Shown: piece by piece, positions 1-7,559 of the stretch
Layout of the letters: every line of letters begins with the position of its first letter
How positions within the stretch are numbered: the first letter of the stretch is position 1
DNA from: CAYJXK01 sp964374115
Lineage (GTDB): Bacteria > Patescibacteriota > Patescibacteriia > Magasanikbacterales > UBA922
Direction: 5' to 3'
Assembly (NCBI GenBank): GCA_964374115.1
Contig: CAYJXK010000019.1
Location: 1 to 16,253 of the forward strand
DNA: 16,253 nucleotides
Made by a program: the position numbers and the translations under genes
Notes under the pieces: generated by a model
The model's database searches: none
Seen by the model: only the letters and a program-made list of their open reading frames with translations
What the model was told of the DNA's origin: nothing

Positions 1-148
1 CCTCGCCGCCGCAGGCGGCGAAATGCGTTCGGACTAATTCAAGAATACTGCACCAAAATCTGACTTTCACGATTTTGCCCGACCGATTCGGCCGCGCACA
101 GCGCGGCAGAGAGAGGAAACACTGGCAACAACCTTTTTCTCAAAGTTG
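1..148. other. Left-edge noncoding stretch with short palindromes
   Basis: No gene is seen here. The stretch holds a perfect GC-rich hairpin at 4-20 (7-bp arms CGCCGCC/GGCGGCG, 3-base loop), a second one near 91-105 (CCGCGC, ACA, GCGCGG), and an imperfect hairpin at about 124-148 (ACAACTTT facing AAAGGTTGT with one bulge) that directly follows the stop codon of the minus-strand gene at 149. The last could end that transcript, but it is not followed by a run of U, so it is a weak candidate. Confidence 0.4.
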
Positions 149-2056
149 TCACAATAGCACTTCATCTCCCAACAAAAATATTTGTTTCCCCGTGATGCTA
201 TCCGTTGCCTGAACCTTCACTTTGGACGTGAGATTTTTTTGCGTCGGATTTTTTTTGTTGATGATGAATTGAAATTCAAGGGCAAGAACATCGACACTTG
301 TGGGCATCTCCGGAATCGTCCACACCAATCGTTTTTTTTTCGCATCAAATACCGCGTTTCCTCCTGGAAGTAAAAGCGCTGTCTCATTCCATGAAACATC
401 ACCAAATACATCCGCCTCTACCCGAATATCTTTGAGATCATGAAACGAATGCTCGAGCACCCAGGCAATCGCATGCATTTCCTTTCCATCCACGCTCCCC
501 TTCTTATCCTGCACAGAAAAAGCAAGATCATCCACGAGTGTCATGGTAATCGGATTGGTGGAAAATTTTTGCTCCGCGCCATTGAGGCGATACCGAATCA
601 CCGCATATGCCTGACCACTGATTGCCTGGATTGGTTGGAGGATGGGATCGTCGCTGTCCCGTACCGGTATAGCGACATCAATCGCAAGTTCATCGCCAGG
701 GTCGAGACGCTTGAAAGCCGGAATCATTGTTGCATCCCATGTAATACTCCCACGGCGAATATCTTTTGTCATTTGCTCACCGGCAACCACGCCATCTGAA
801 GGGTCGTCGAGCGCGGTCCATAAGAGAATACTCTTGTTCTCGGCAGATGGCATTTCATAGACCATTTCTACTTGCACATCCTCAGCAGGCTCTGTGCCGT
901 TGTTTTTCAAATAAATGCTGGTATTGAGTTTTTCTCCACTCTGAATTGTGAGTTCCGACGTGCTTCCATTGACCACGACAGAACCATTCATATCAGTTTT
1001 GAGAACGCTCACCCGAATTTCTTTTTCCGCGTACACAAATCGCTCTGCGTTCGGTGTATGTTCTTGGGAGCCAACAAGACGGGCTATCATCGTGCTCTCC
1101 TCGCCCTTTTCTGGAGCAAACACACCTTTGATAGTAATCGTGTAGGCGCCGTCGAATGTGGGAAGAGTCCATTGATATGGATCGAATTCATCGCTCGCCG
1201 GCGAGCTCTCTCGCTTTGCAAAACCATTGCGCTCTTCGAGAACCAGCGCGAGCGTCCCAGTCGTCAAACTTTGTTCTGCGTCTTTGGCCACCGTAATACT
1301 CATCGTCGTTTCCGCGCCATACACCACCTTTTCTGGCGTATCCATGCTCAGGATGAGCGGGCTTTCTGTTATCGCGACATTCCATGTATTTACTTTTTGA
1401 AACGCGGCGTTGAAATTACTTGGCAGATAATTGAGAAAAACACGAAACGATTGTTTCTCGTTCACATTGCCAAAAAGATACCCATGCACATCAATATATC
1501 CACTCCCTTCCGCGTCAAGAGTGCCAAGCGCCCATTCGTCGTTTCGATCATTCGTGGCCTCACGCGAGGCATCAATGAACACAAATCCTGCCGGGTACCT
1601 CACCTCGATCGTCGCTTTTCCAAGAGGAATGTGTTGATTGTTCCGATATCGAATCCGATACGACACATCTTGTCCGACCCGTACTTCTTCTGGCCCTGAG
1701 ATAGAGAGAATGACATTTTCTTCGGAAAATGTTGTTCGTGGTTGAATCACAAAAAAACCGACCCCCACCGCGCCAAGAAGTAAAACCGCCGCGCCAACGA
1801 GTGTGGTGAACGCACACGCGAGACGATGATGCTGTCGTTTGCGAAAATGTTTCATATCCGGCATGCTCCCATCAGTATTTTCATAAATTTCCACCAATTG
1901 TTCATTGATGCCTTCATTCGTCTCATCCTTCTTGGCTCGACGTGATGCCTTTTTTTTCTTTTGTTCTTCTTCTATAGGATGAGCGACAAACTGATGGACG
2001 GATTCGGACGCATTAGGAAAAGATGCTGTTTTCTGTTTTATTTTTTTGTCCTTCAT
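149..2056 (-). CDS. Single-pass membrane protein with extracellular Ig-like/DUF11-like domains
   Basis: The product (635 residues from the ATG at 2056) has a long charged cytoplasmic N-terminus rich in Lys and Glu, one membrane segment at about residues 80-104 and a large exterior part that ends without a second membrane segment or sorting signal, so it should be anchored N-in/C-out. The exterior reads as about four beta-sandwich units of 110-150 residues. Each opens with a phrase such as SGPEEVRVGQDVSYRIRYRN or ELTIQSGEKLNTSIYLKNNG, the pattern of DUF11/CARDB-type repeats in bacterial surface proteins. No enzymatic motif is seen; a structural or adhesive role is inferred. It is the last gene of the minus-strand run, 300 bases after the DUF4012 gene. 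Earlier in-frame starts (GTG 2098, ATG 2095) exist; none of the candidates has a good ribosome binding site, so the start is uncertain. Confidence 0.8.
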   Translation of the reverse strand: MKDKKIKQKTASFPNASESVHQFVAHPIEEEQKKKKASRRAKKDETNEGINEQLVEIYENTDGSMPDMKHFRKRQHHRLACAFTTLVGAAVLLLGAVGVGFFVIQPRTTFSEENVILSISGPEEVRVGQDVSYRIRYRNNQHIPLGKATIEVRYPAGFVFIDASREATNDRNDEWALGTLDAEGSGYIDVHGYLFGNVNEKQSFRVFLNYLPSNFNAAFQKVNTWNVAITESPLILSMDTPEKVVYGAETTMSITVAKDAEQSLTTGTLALVLEERNGFAKRESSPASDEFDPYQWTLPTFDGAYTITIKGVFAPEKGEESTMIARLVGSQEHTPNAERFVYAEKEIRVSVLKTDMNGSVVVNGSTSELTIQSGEKLNTSIYLKNNGTEPAEDVQVEMVYEMPSAENKSILLWTALDDPSDGVVAGEQMTKDIRRGSITWDATMIPAFKRLDPGDELAIDVAIPVRDSDDPILQPIQAISGQAYAVIRYRLNGAEQKFSTNPITMTLVDDLAFSVQDKKGSVDGKEMHAIAWVLEHSFHDLKDIRVEADVFGDVSWNETALLLPGGNAVFDAKKKRLVWTIPEMPTSVDVLALEFQFIINKKNPTQKNLTSKVKVQATDSITGKQIFLLGDEVLL

Positions 2057-2129
2057 ACAAAGAAAAAACGCATGATAAAATTCTGATACAATCATCACCT
2101 ATTCTTTTTTCTGACAGAATGTGGGAAAG

Positions 2130-2143
2130 CCGCCAGCTGGCGG
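2130..2143. repeat. Perfect 14-bp GC-rich palindrome
   Basis: CCGCCAGCTGGCGG is its own reverse complement. It is one of many CCGCC/GGCGG-type palindromes in the noncoding parts of this window. Confidence 0.7.
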
Positions 2144-2155
2144 AGAGCTATTCAG

Positions 2156-2273
2156 TCACTTTTTCTTTGCCTACAACTCTGTGGGCCATATCTCACCATA
2201 TGGCGGGGTCGAGAAAGGTTGTAATCTCTTTCCTGTCCGCAACACGCGGGTTTTGGAGGCAAAGAAAAAGTGA
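2156..2273. repeat. 118-bp element bounded by perfect 17-bp inverted repeats
   Basis: The arm at 2156-2172 is the exact reverse complement of 2257-2273. Between the arms are smaller inverted repeats: CCATAT/ATATGG with a 6-base spacer near 2187-2204, and CCGC/GCGG near 2237-2249. There is no coding content. It lies in the 300-base gap between the DUF4012 gene and the Ig-like membrane protein. It could be a small non-autonomous mobile element, or a structured leader if the promoter at 2320-2349 is real. No convincing target-site duplication is visible. Confidence 0.65.
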
Positions 2274-2288
2274 TGGGATGGCGCGAGA

Positions 2289-2309
2289 GGAAAAAACTCG
2301 GTATGAGTT
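2289..2309 (-). terminator. Possible weak Rho-independent terminator after the DUF4012 gene
   Basis: On the minus strand a short hairpin (AACTC, loop ATACC, GAGTT) is followed directly by six T. The stem has only five pairs. It lies about 50 bases beyond the DUF4012 stop codon. A promoter-like sequence sits just ahead of it, so one of the two calls may be wrong. Confidence 0.4.
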
Positions 2310-2319
2310 CGAGGTTCGT

Positions 2320-2349
2320 ATTGTAACAAACAAATTCACCTACTGGCAA
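2320..2349 (-). promoter_or_regulatory. Candidate promoter for the Ig-like membrane protein gene
   Basis: On the minus strand TTGCCA (2344-2349) is separated by 18 bases from TACAAT (2320-2325); each hexamer matches the sigma-70 consensus at five of six positions. The predicted start near 2313 would give a leader of more than 200 bases containing the 118-bp inverted-repeat element. A terminator-like hairpin lies almost at the predicted start, which argues against it or suggests attenuation. Confidence 0.45.
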
Positions 2350-2356
2350 GAGAAAA

Positions 2357-4819
2357 TCAATCATCATTTCGAATTTCTTCCTTCATCACTACCCCATAGG
2401 CGATATCATGGGTGAGCGATGTCTCGAATGTAGCGCCATTCTGCGCCAGAATCACCTGTGGTGAGCTCACCCATATTGGCATCCATGTACGGGGAAAAAT
2501 CACAGACGAAGAAAACGCGCTCTCAATGCCAGACTGTTTTTGCACTACCAAGGTATAGCGGCCTGTGCGAGTTGCGCGGTCTCCAAAAAAAGTACGTTTC
2601 CACTGGGACAGAGGATTTGCGCTATCTTGAGAAGAAATATCATCTTTCCCGGTAGAAAGAGAAAAGGGCAGGCGATATTGCAACAAAAATTCACCATTTT
2701 CTCCCGGTGGCACCATCATCCAATTTCCAAATACGGTTTTCCCAAATTCTTCCGTAATGCGCGTACCGGTTTTCAGGTCAATCGAGATTTCCTTTTCATA
2801 GTGCAAAAGATCAGGGTCAGGCACATACCATGGTTCTGGGACAAAAAATGCTTCCTCGGGAGGATAGGAAAAACCATCTGCCGCAAGAAGGGTGGCGCCA
2901 TACGGCACATATACCCGCAAATAGGAGATATTATTCACACCATAAAAACGCTCGCCCGCATTTCCATGATGTTCCCGGCGCACGCGAAGTGTCACGGTGA
3001 TTGATCCATCATCCTCGACCTCTGCCTCATGCGTGATTTCTTGTGTCACGCGCGCGTCACTTTTGGAACCAAGGAGATTGGTATTCACGACCATAAGATA
3101 ATCTTGCTCTGGCGCTGTCTCCATGATCTCGCCTGTCCATCCAAATGTTTGAAGTGTTTGTTGCGCGATAGGGTCGTCGGCATACAGTTGCACCTCTTTA
3201 TTTTCTATGGCTTCATACAGCACGCGCACAAGTCGCAACATCTTTGATCTGTCAAGCGATGGTAATCGCTCGATGATCTCACGGGCAAACTCTCCAATCA
3301 CTTCTTTTGGTTTGTCTTTATCAAATTCAACATGCTCCTGAAGCCGGAAAAGCGCGTCATCTCCCGCGAGAGAGAGCCCGGATGAATCACTCTCGATCGG
3401 TCCTACTATGGGTAACAAATCTTCGAGGACCGAAGCGTTGAGCGCGATGACCCCGTCGACGCTGGTCTGCGCGCTCTCTTCAAAAAATCCCTCAAGCTTT
3501 TCCGCGGAAGCAGCAAAATCTGGAAACCAATTCGCATCCTGGAATTCCCATCGCTTATTGATAATCTGGAGCGGCAATGGCGGACGCAGATATGAGCGCA
3601 TCCCCGACCGAAGATCATATGGCCCGCCTCCCGGCACCTCGAGATTCAACAGTCTCCCTTTTTGGACATCGAGTACGGCAAATGATCCAATAAATCCGCC
3701 GGTTGGCCGAAGCTCGTGTTGATTCTGAAAAATCAAAAGATATCGGCGAAATGAATCAGACCCAAAAAGCGATGATGAAACGCGGAGCAAATCCTGGACA
3801 TCACGAAGATCATCTATCAAAAGTGTGAGGATGGTCTTTCCCTCTCGAAATAGATCCCCGTATTCTTCTGGTATGGTTGTTTCTTCTATGGGTGCGATTT
3901 TCTTAAGCGCTTCTTCATAATGAGGCAAAGCGCCGTTGAGATGATCTGCAAGCATCTTCATCTGCTCTGTAAGCGGCGCGTCATCCTCTGTAATAAATCG
4001 ATCAATCGCTTTTATAATGTAAGCATTGCCGAGCGTAACTTCTTCTCCCGCGTCAAGCAGATTGGTATAACTCTGAATTGAAGATCCGACAAATGGGAGA
4101 CGAGCGCCGAGTGCGCGAAGAAGCACATATTCACGATCAAGAAAAAACGAAAGTTCAGAAAACGATGACAGTGCTTGTTCAAGATCTTCTTTCGCGCCAT
4201 TCACGTCGCCTGCGAGCGCCGCTTTGGTCGAACGCTGGAGAGATCGAAGCGCGAGAGTGCCATATTCCACCATCACTGCCCGATCACTTTTTAGTTTGTG
4301 ATAATATCCAAAGACAGGAAACGGAACCAAAAAAAGAAGCGAAAGAATGGCGATGGAATACCGAAAACGTCCCCGCATCATTGCTTTCATCTGGAGAATA
4401 CTCTGAGAAATTCGACCGCGAAGCATGTCACCAAAAGATGATTGTGGAAAAGCCTTCTTTGAGAAAGCGGCTTTACCTTTTGCATGTCGGACAAGAAAAG
4501 CAAAATCAATACGATGAGGTTCCCCGGGTCGCGGAATGGTCGGCTCTTTCCACGGGATCACTGTGGTCGCCCACTCGTGTTTCTGTCCCTCATCTTTCGA
4601 TAAATGAATCACATGAGTCGAACGAGGAGAGGAAGGATGAAAGGTAATAGGAATGATCTTTTCCAATACTTTTTTTGATTTTGGCGTCAGTCCCCTCTCT
4701 TTCGACGTATTCAAACGTACTGCCTTTTCGGCTCTCATATTCTGGCATCGTCGTCGGTTATGCCCATTCTTCCCACACCCGGTGCATGATTGGATTATGC
4801 GTCGTCTCGCTTGTGACAT
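2357..4819 (-). CDS. DUF4012 membrane protein with N-terminal CCHC zinc knuckle
   Basis: The 820-residue product carries the DUF4012 signature NQHELRPTGGFIGSF at about residues 366-380, one membrane segment at about 154-171, a helical stretch after it, and a long mostly beta C-terminal part, presumably outside the cell. DUF4012 proteins are common in Patescibacteria and Actinobacteria; their biochemical role is unknown to me, though they often sit near polysaccharide genes, as here. The cytoplasmic N-terminus is very basic and contains C12, C15, H20 and C25, an exact CX2CX4HX4C zinc-knuckle pattern, not a part of DUF4012 that I know. The start ATG at 4819 is preferred: the upstream TTG at 4858 lies inside the U-tract of the preceding terminator, and a promoter at 4841-4869 would start transcription near 4834, about 15 bases before this ATG. 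No strong ribosome binding site is seen. Confidence 0.88.
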   Translation of the reverse strand: MSQARRRIIQSCTGCGKNGHNRRRCQNMRAEKAVRLNTSKERGLTPKSKKVLEKIIPITFHPSSPRSTHVIHLSKDEGQKHEWATTVIPWKEPTIPRPGEPHRIDFAFLVRHAKGKAAFSKKAFPQSSFGDMLRGRISQSILQMKAMMRGRFRYSIAILSLLFLVPFPVFGYYHKLKSDRAVMVEYGTLALRSLQRSTKAALAGDVNGAKEDLEQALSSFSELSFFLDREYVLLRALGARLPFVGSSIQSYTNLLDAGEEVTLGNAYIIKAIDRFITEDDAPLTEQMKMLADHLNGALPHYEEALKKIAPIEETTIPEEYGDLFREGKTILTLLIDDLRDVQDLLRVSSSLFGSDSFRRYLLIFQNQHELRPTGGFIGSFAVLDVQKGRLLNLEVPGGGPYDLRSGMRSYLRPPLPLQIINKRWEFQDANWFPDFAASAEKLEGFFEESAQTSVDGVIALNASVLEDLLPIVGPIESDSSGLSLAGDDALFRLQEHVEFDKDKPKEVIGEFAREIIERLPSLDRSKMLRLVRVLYEAIENKEVQLYADDPIAQQTLQTFGWTGEIMETAPEQDYLMVVNTNLLGSKSDARVTQEITHEAEVEDDGSITVTLRVRREHHGNAGERFYGVNNISYLRVYVPYGATLLAADGFSYPPEEAFFVPEPWYVPDPDLLHYEKEISIDLKTGTRITEEFGKTVFGNWMMVPPGENGEFLLQYRLPFSLSTGKDDISSQDSANPLSQWKRTFFGDRATRTGRYTLVVQKQSGIESAFSSSVIFPRTWMPIWVSSPQVILAQNGATFETSLTHDIAYGVVMKEEIRNDD

Positions 4820-4840
4820 ATGTTTGCGTCTATTTCTTTG

Positions 4841-4869
4841 AGTATAGCAAAAAAACAAAAAACCGTGAA
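4841..4869 (-). promoter_or_regulatory. Promoter of the DUF4012 gene (extended -10)
   Basis: On the minus strand TGCTATACT (4841-4849) is an extended -10 element. Seventeen bases upstream of TATACT is TTCACG (4864-4869), a 4/6 match to the -35 consensus. The -35 lies in the hairpin of the terminator of the preceding gene, and the -10 follows its U-tract directly. Confidence 0.6.
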
Positions 4870-4878
4870 GACGGTTTT
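4848..4878 (-). terminator. Rho-independent terminator of the glycosyltransferase gene
   Basis: On the minus strand AAAACCGT, loop CTTC, ACGGTTTT is followed by a T-rich tract interrupted by one G. It lies 26 bases after the stop codon at 4904. A smaller hairpin (ATAATAG/CTATTAT, about 4892-4907) overlaps that stop codon. Confidence 0.8.
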
Positions 4879-4903
4879 CATGTTATCCCCAATAATAGTT
4901 CTA

Positions 4904-6040
4904 TTATCTATCCACTGCTTTCTCGTAGACCTGAAGTGTTTGTCGTGCACACTGATTCCATGAATACCTCTGTAATTCATGTTTGGCATTTTGTCGCAAG
5001 ATTCTGCGAAGATCTTCATTTCGTAATCCTTCAATGATAGCCCGAGCCATATCCAGTTCACTTTCAGGATCTATGTAAAGAGCCGCCTCTCCAAGGACCT
5101 CAGGTAAACACGTGCGGTTGGACGCAACCACTGGCACTCCATGGGCCATTGCTTCAAGCGGAGGCAAACCAAATCCTTCATATAAAGTGGGGAATACGAA
5201 AAGCGACGCATGGGCGTAGAGAGCCGAAAGAATTGTGTCAGAGACATATCCAACCGAATGGATAGCACCGTGATGGCTCTGGAGGGAGCTTCTGAGTTGT
5301 TCTGAAAACGTATTTTCTATGCCGGCCAACACAAGATGATACTCTGCTTTGTACTCATCCTCTATCATCTGCCAAGCAGAAAGTAATCGTGACAAATTCT
5401 TATGAGGATAGGATGATCCAACAAAAAGCACATACGGTTTCTGAATATGGAACTTCTCCGCGAAATCATTCCATAATGGCGCCATTTCAGAAAGGTGAGA
5501 AAAAATCGGCGCTTGATATGTTACTGTCATGTTGTGGAGTGGCGTGTGAAGCGTATGATGCACATCCATTTTTGTATATTCGCTTGTAACAAGAATGTGT
5601 CGCGCCGCACGGACCGAACGGCTAAGAACGACATGATGGGCTTTGTCTTTTATCGCATACGTCATCGGACCAAGCGTCGTAGCCTCTGCCCGCGGGTAAT
5701 GAAACATAATAAGATCATGGATGGTCACGACAAATGGTTTGCGAAAAAAAAGTGGCACATTCCAATGTGGAAAATGCATCAAATCCATTTGATATGATGA
5801 AAAAATTTTTGGAAGTTTGATTTGTTCTTCCCATGAATACCAACGATATGGAGCCTCGACAAAAGTGACGCGGGGGGAATCCAAAAAAGAAAGACTCTCA
5901 ATGTCTTTCTTGAATCGCACAAAAACAATGTAGTGATGGTGTTCCTCCACGATAAGGAGATGTCGAATGAGCTCCTGCACATAGCGCCCAATCCCCCCGC
6001 ACCGAGGCCCCACCATGCGCGCGTCGATTCCAATCTTCAT
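4904..6040 (-). CDS. GT4-family glycosyltransferase
   Basis: The 378-residue product has the two Rossmann-like halves of GT-B enzymes. The N-terminus MKIGIDARMVGPRCGGIGRY holds the glycine-rich acceptor-side loop; TIHDL at about 106-110 and GSSYPHKNL near 208-216 are typical; EGFGLPPLE at 288-296 is the EX7E motif that binds the nucleotide-sugar donor in retaining GT4 enzymes. The length is normal for the family. It resembles mannosyltransferase-type members, but donor and acceptor cannot be told from sequence. Its ATG overlaps the stop of the upstream nuclease gene by four bases (ATGA), so the two are probably translated together. It would extend a lipid-linked glycan on the cytoplasmic face of the membrane. 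A clear terminator follows at 4848-4878. Confidence 0.93.
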   Translation of the reverse strand: MKIGIDARMVGPRCGGIGRYVQELIRHLLIVEEHHHYIVFVRFKKDIESLSFLDSPRVTFVEAPYRWYSWEEQIKLPKIFSSYQMDLMHFPHWNVPLFFRKPFVVTIHDLIMFHYPRAEATTLGPMTYAIKDKAHHVVLSRSVRAARHILVTSEYTKMDVHHTLHTPLHNMTVTYQAPIFSHLSEMAPLWNDFAEKFHIQKPYVLFVGSSYPHKNLSRLLSAWQMIEDEYKAEYHLVLAGIENTFSEQLRSSLQSHHGAIHSVGYVSDTILSALYAHASLFVFPTLYEGFGLPPLEAMAHGVPVVASNRTCLPEVLGEAALYIDPESELDMARAIIEGLRNEDLRRILRQNAKHELQRYSWNQCARQTLQVYEKAVDR

Positions 6041-6909
6041 AATATGACACTCTCCATCTCCGACGTCTGGACTTCTGCTTTCTCCGGAAGAATATACACA
6101 TCATAATGATAGCCGTCTTCCCCCACGAACTGCCCCTCGCCTCGAGCAATTGCCTCATATGGGCGACACGCGCCACATCCGTTTTCAGGGCAGGAAAACC
6201 TTTCAAGTTGGCGCGCCAATTTTATCTGTTGCGCTATACGAAGTACGCGCGCTTTTGCTTCTTCTCTATTTCCGAGTGGCTGCTCTTTTGGCGCATCATC
6301 TCGATCAATATACCAATAACTTGCTTTGCAGACGGTGCGCTTTTGGCAATGATAAACCAAAAGATGATAGATAGAGAGTTGTAACGATTCCGGATCTTCT
6401 TCGTAGCGACCAGTTTTGAAATCAATGATATGCACGGCGTCCGTATCCACAAAATATTCGAGCCAATCGATTTTTCCACACAAAATGATGTTCTCCTCTT
6501 CAGAGAGCCAGAAGTATGGAAGATCCTGTTGGATTTTGACTGCGGATTCTCCGACAGGCCCAGGATGTCGCATCACGCGGCGAAGCATGTCCTGTCCCCG
6601 TGTCTTGTAACGATACTCCATATCCGGAGACGCAAATCCTCCTTTTTCCCCGCTCACCTTTTCCCAAGCTCTTTCAAATTTTACGATAAGAGACTCCAGA
6701 AATCGTTTTTCTTTTGGGAGGATAGACAGTGATTCCAGTACCTCGTGCACCGCTTGCCCGAGTGCGAGTTGCGGCGTCATGAGTTTTATCTTGTGCCAAT
6801 TCTTTGGATCTCGGTAGACGTGCTTCAAAAAATACGCACGCGGACATTTGAGAAAATCGCTCATTGACGTGTGCGATACCCATACGGCGGTATATTTGTC
6901 TGGAGGCAT
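6037..6909 (-). CDS. PD-(D/E)XK nuclease, RecB/Cas4-like, with probable Fe-S cysteines
   Basis: The 290-residue product has the motif order of the PDDEXK_1 (RecB-type) nuclease superfamily: H55 in LGQAVHEVLE, D148 in GKIDWLEYF, D163 and K165 in IIDFKTGR, and Q177/Y181 in LQLSIYHLL. Cysteine C22 (in FLKCPRAYF) and C240, C245 and C248 (CX4CX2C near the C-terminus) have the layout of the [4Fe-4S] cluster that staples the ends of Cas4 and AddB nuclease domains. No helicase domain, Cas gene or CRISPR array is present, so it is a stand-alone enzyme, probably in DNA repair or recombination. The N-terminal phrase VSHTSMSDFLKCP fits the usual domain start, which supports the ATG at 6909, although no ribosome binding site is seen. 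It overlaps the downstream glycosyltransferase by four bases. Confidence 0.88.
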   Translation of the reverse strand: MPPDKYTAVWVSHTSMSDFLKCPRAYFLKHVYRDPKNWHKIKLMTPQLALGQAVHEVLESLSILPKEKRFLESLIVKFERAWEKVSGEKGGFASPDMEYRYKTRGQDMLRRVMRHPGPVGESAVKIQQDLPYFWLSEEENIILCGKIDWLEYFVDTDAVHIIDFKTGRYEEDPESLQLSIYHLLVYHCQKRTVCKASYWYIDRDDAPKEQPLGNREEAKARVLRIAQQIKLARQLERFSCPENGCGACRPYEAIARGEGQFVGEDGYHYDVYILPEKAEVQTSEMESVIL

Positions 6910-6925
6910 AATCGCTGGAATTTAT

Positions 6926-7101
6926 TGACTCTTAACACGTACCTGAACACTACAACCTATGATTGTGGTCACCTTCTCGCCCTTCACCATAAAAAATCCT
7001 CACTGTATCTACGGATACACCTGCGGTTTTTTACGGCTCCAGGGCTTCGAATCTGACTCAAAATCATACCGTGTATTCGATAAGGTAAGTGTTAAGAGTC
7101 A
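6926..7101. repeat. 176-bp imperfect palindrome (MITE-like element or long hairpin)
   Basis: The outer 13 bases (TGACTCTTAACAC) at 6926-6938 are repeated exactly in inverted orientation at 7089-7101. Read inward, the two arms stay alignable nearly to the centre: shared blocks include TACCT, TATGATT, GTCA, TTC, GCCCT, TAAAAAA and TGTATC. The centre is a small hairpin, GTATC, loop TACG, GATAC, near 7005-7018. The arms have therefore diverged but remain complementary. It fills most of the 210-base gap between arfB and the nuclease gene. TA dinucleotides flank it symmetrically (6923-6924 and 7103-7104), which could be a TA target duplication, but this is weak. No coding content. Confidence 0.75.
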
Positions 7102-7119
7102 GTAGAATAGAAAAATTGA

Positions 7120-7533
7120 TCATGCGACATTGATCCTTTTCCTCTCACTTTTTTTCCTCCCCACCATCTTTTTTTCCTCGATCCGACGTTCTTTGGAAGC
7201 CCGGGTCGGTCTCGTGGAAATTCTCTTCTTCTTCGGTCGAACTGCGGAAAAAACAAGACGATGAAGCTTTTCGATGACGAGCGCCTTGTTTCTCGATTGT
7301 TCTCGTTCGGCATCGAAAGACAACAAAATTTCATCGTTGTCTGTGAGATACCGAGCAAGCACTGTGCGAATCCGTTGCTTTTCTTCAGGAGAAAATATGA
7401 CTGACGCGCCCACATGCCACCAGAGCTGTACTTTGGTCGCCACCTTGTTCACGTTTTGTCCGCCAGCGCCAGAAGATCGTACAAAACGATAGACCATCTC
7501 GGATGAAGGAATATGATATTGGACCGATCGCAT
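7120..7533 (-). CDS. arfB: ArfB-like peptidyl-tRNA hydrolase (stalled-ribosome rescue)
   Basis: The 137-residue product is a release-factor catalytic domain without the codon-recognition domains. RSSGAGGQNVNKVATKV at about 19-35 contains the GGQ motif (24-26), which enters the peptidyl-transferase centre and hydrolyses peptidyl-tRNA. The basic C-terminal tail, with RPTRASKERRIEEKK near 108-122, is the ArfB/YaeJ tail that lies in the empty mRNA channel of ribosomes stalled without a stop codon. Length and architecture are normal for ArfB. The gene is preceded by its own promoter at 7560-7588 and no ribosome binding site is evident; it is an information-processing gene set among glycan genes. 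Other short GGQ-only homologues cannot be fully excluded, but the tail favours ArfB. Confidence 0.92.
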   Translation of the reverse strand: MRSVQYHIPSSEMVYRFVRSSGAGGQNVNKVATKVQLWWHVGASVIFSPEEKQRIRTVLARYLTDNDEILLSFDAEREQSRNKALVIEKLHRLVFSAVRPKKKRISTRPTRASKERRIEEKKMVGRKKSERKRINVA

Positions 7534-7559
7534 AGAAAATAGGGAGGAGAGATGAAAAA

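Noticed and set aside
872..1699. Plus-strand open frame of 275 codons
   Set aside because: It lies wholly antisense to the Ig-like membrane protein gene, has no ribosome binding site or recognisable domain, and its composition (many Arg, His, Phe and Cys) is typical of an antisense shadow.
4820..4858. TTG start 13 codons upstream for the DUF4012 protein
   Set aside because: The TTG lies in the U-tract of the preceding terminator and upstream of the predicted transcription start.
6037..6909. Cas4 with a CRISPR system
   Set aside because: The nuclease shares motifs with Cas4, but there is no array of direct repeats and spacers and no other cas gene in the window.
7030..7075. tRNA-like T-arm sequence (GCTTCGAATCTG)
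   Set aside because: No acceptor, D or anticodon arms can be formed around it; it is part of the 176-bp palindrome.
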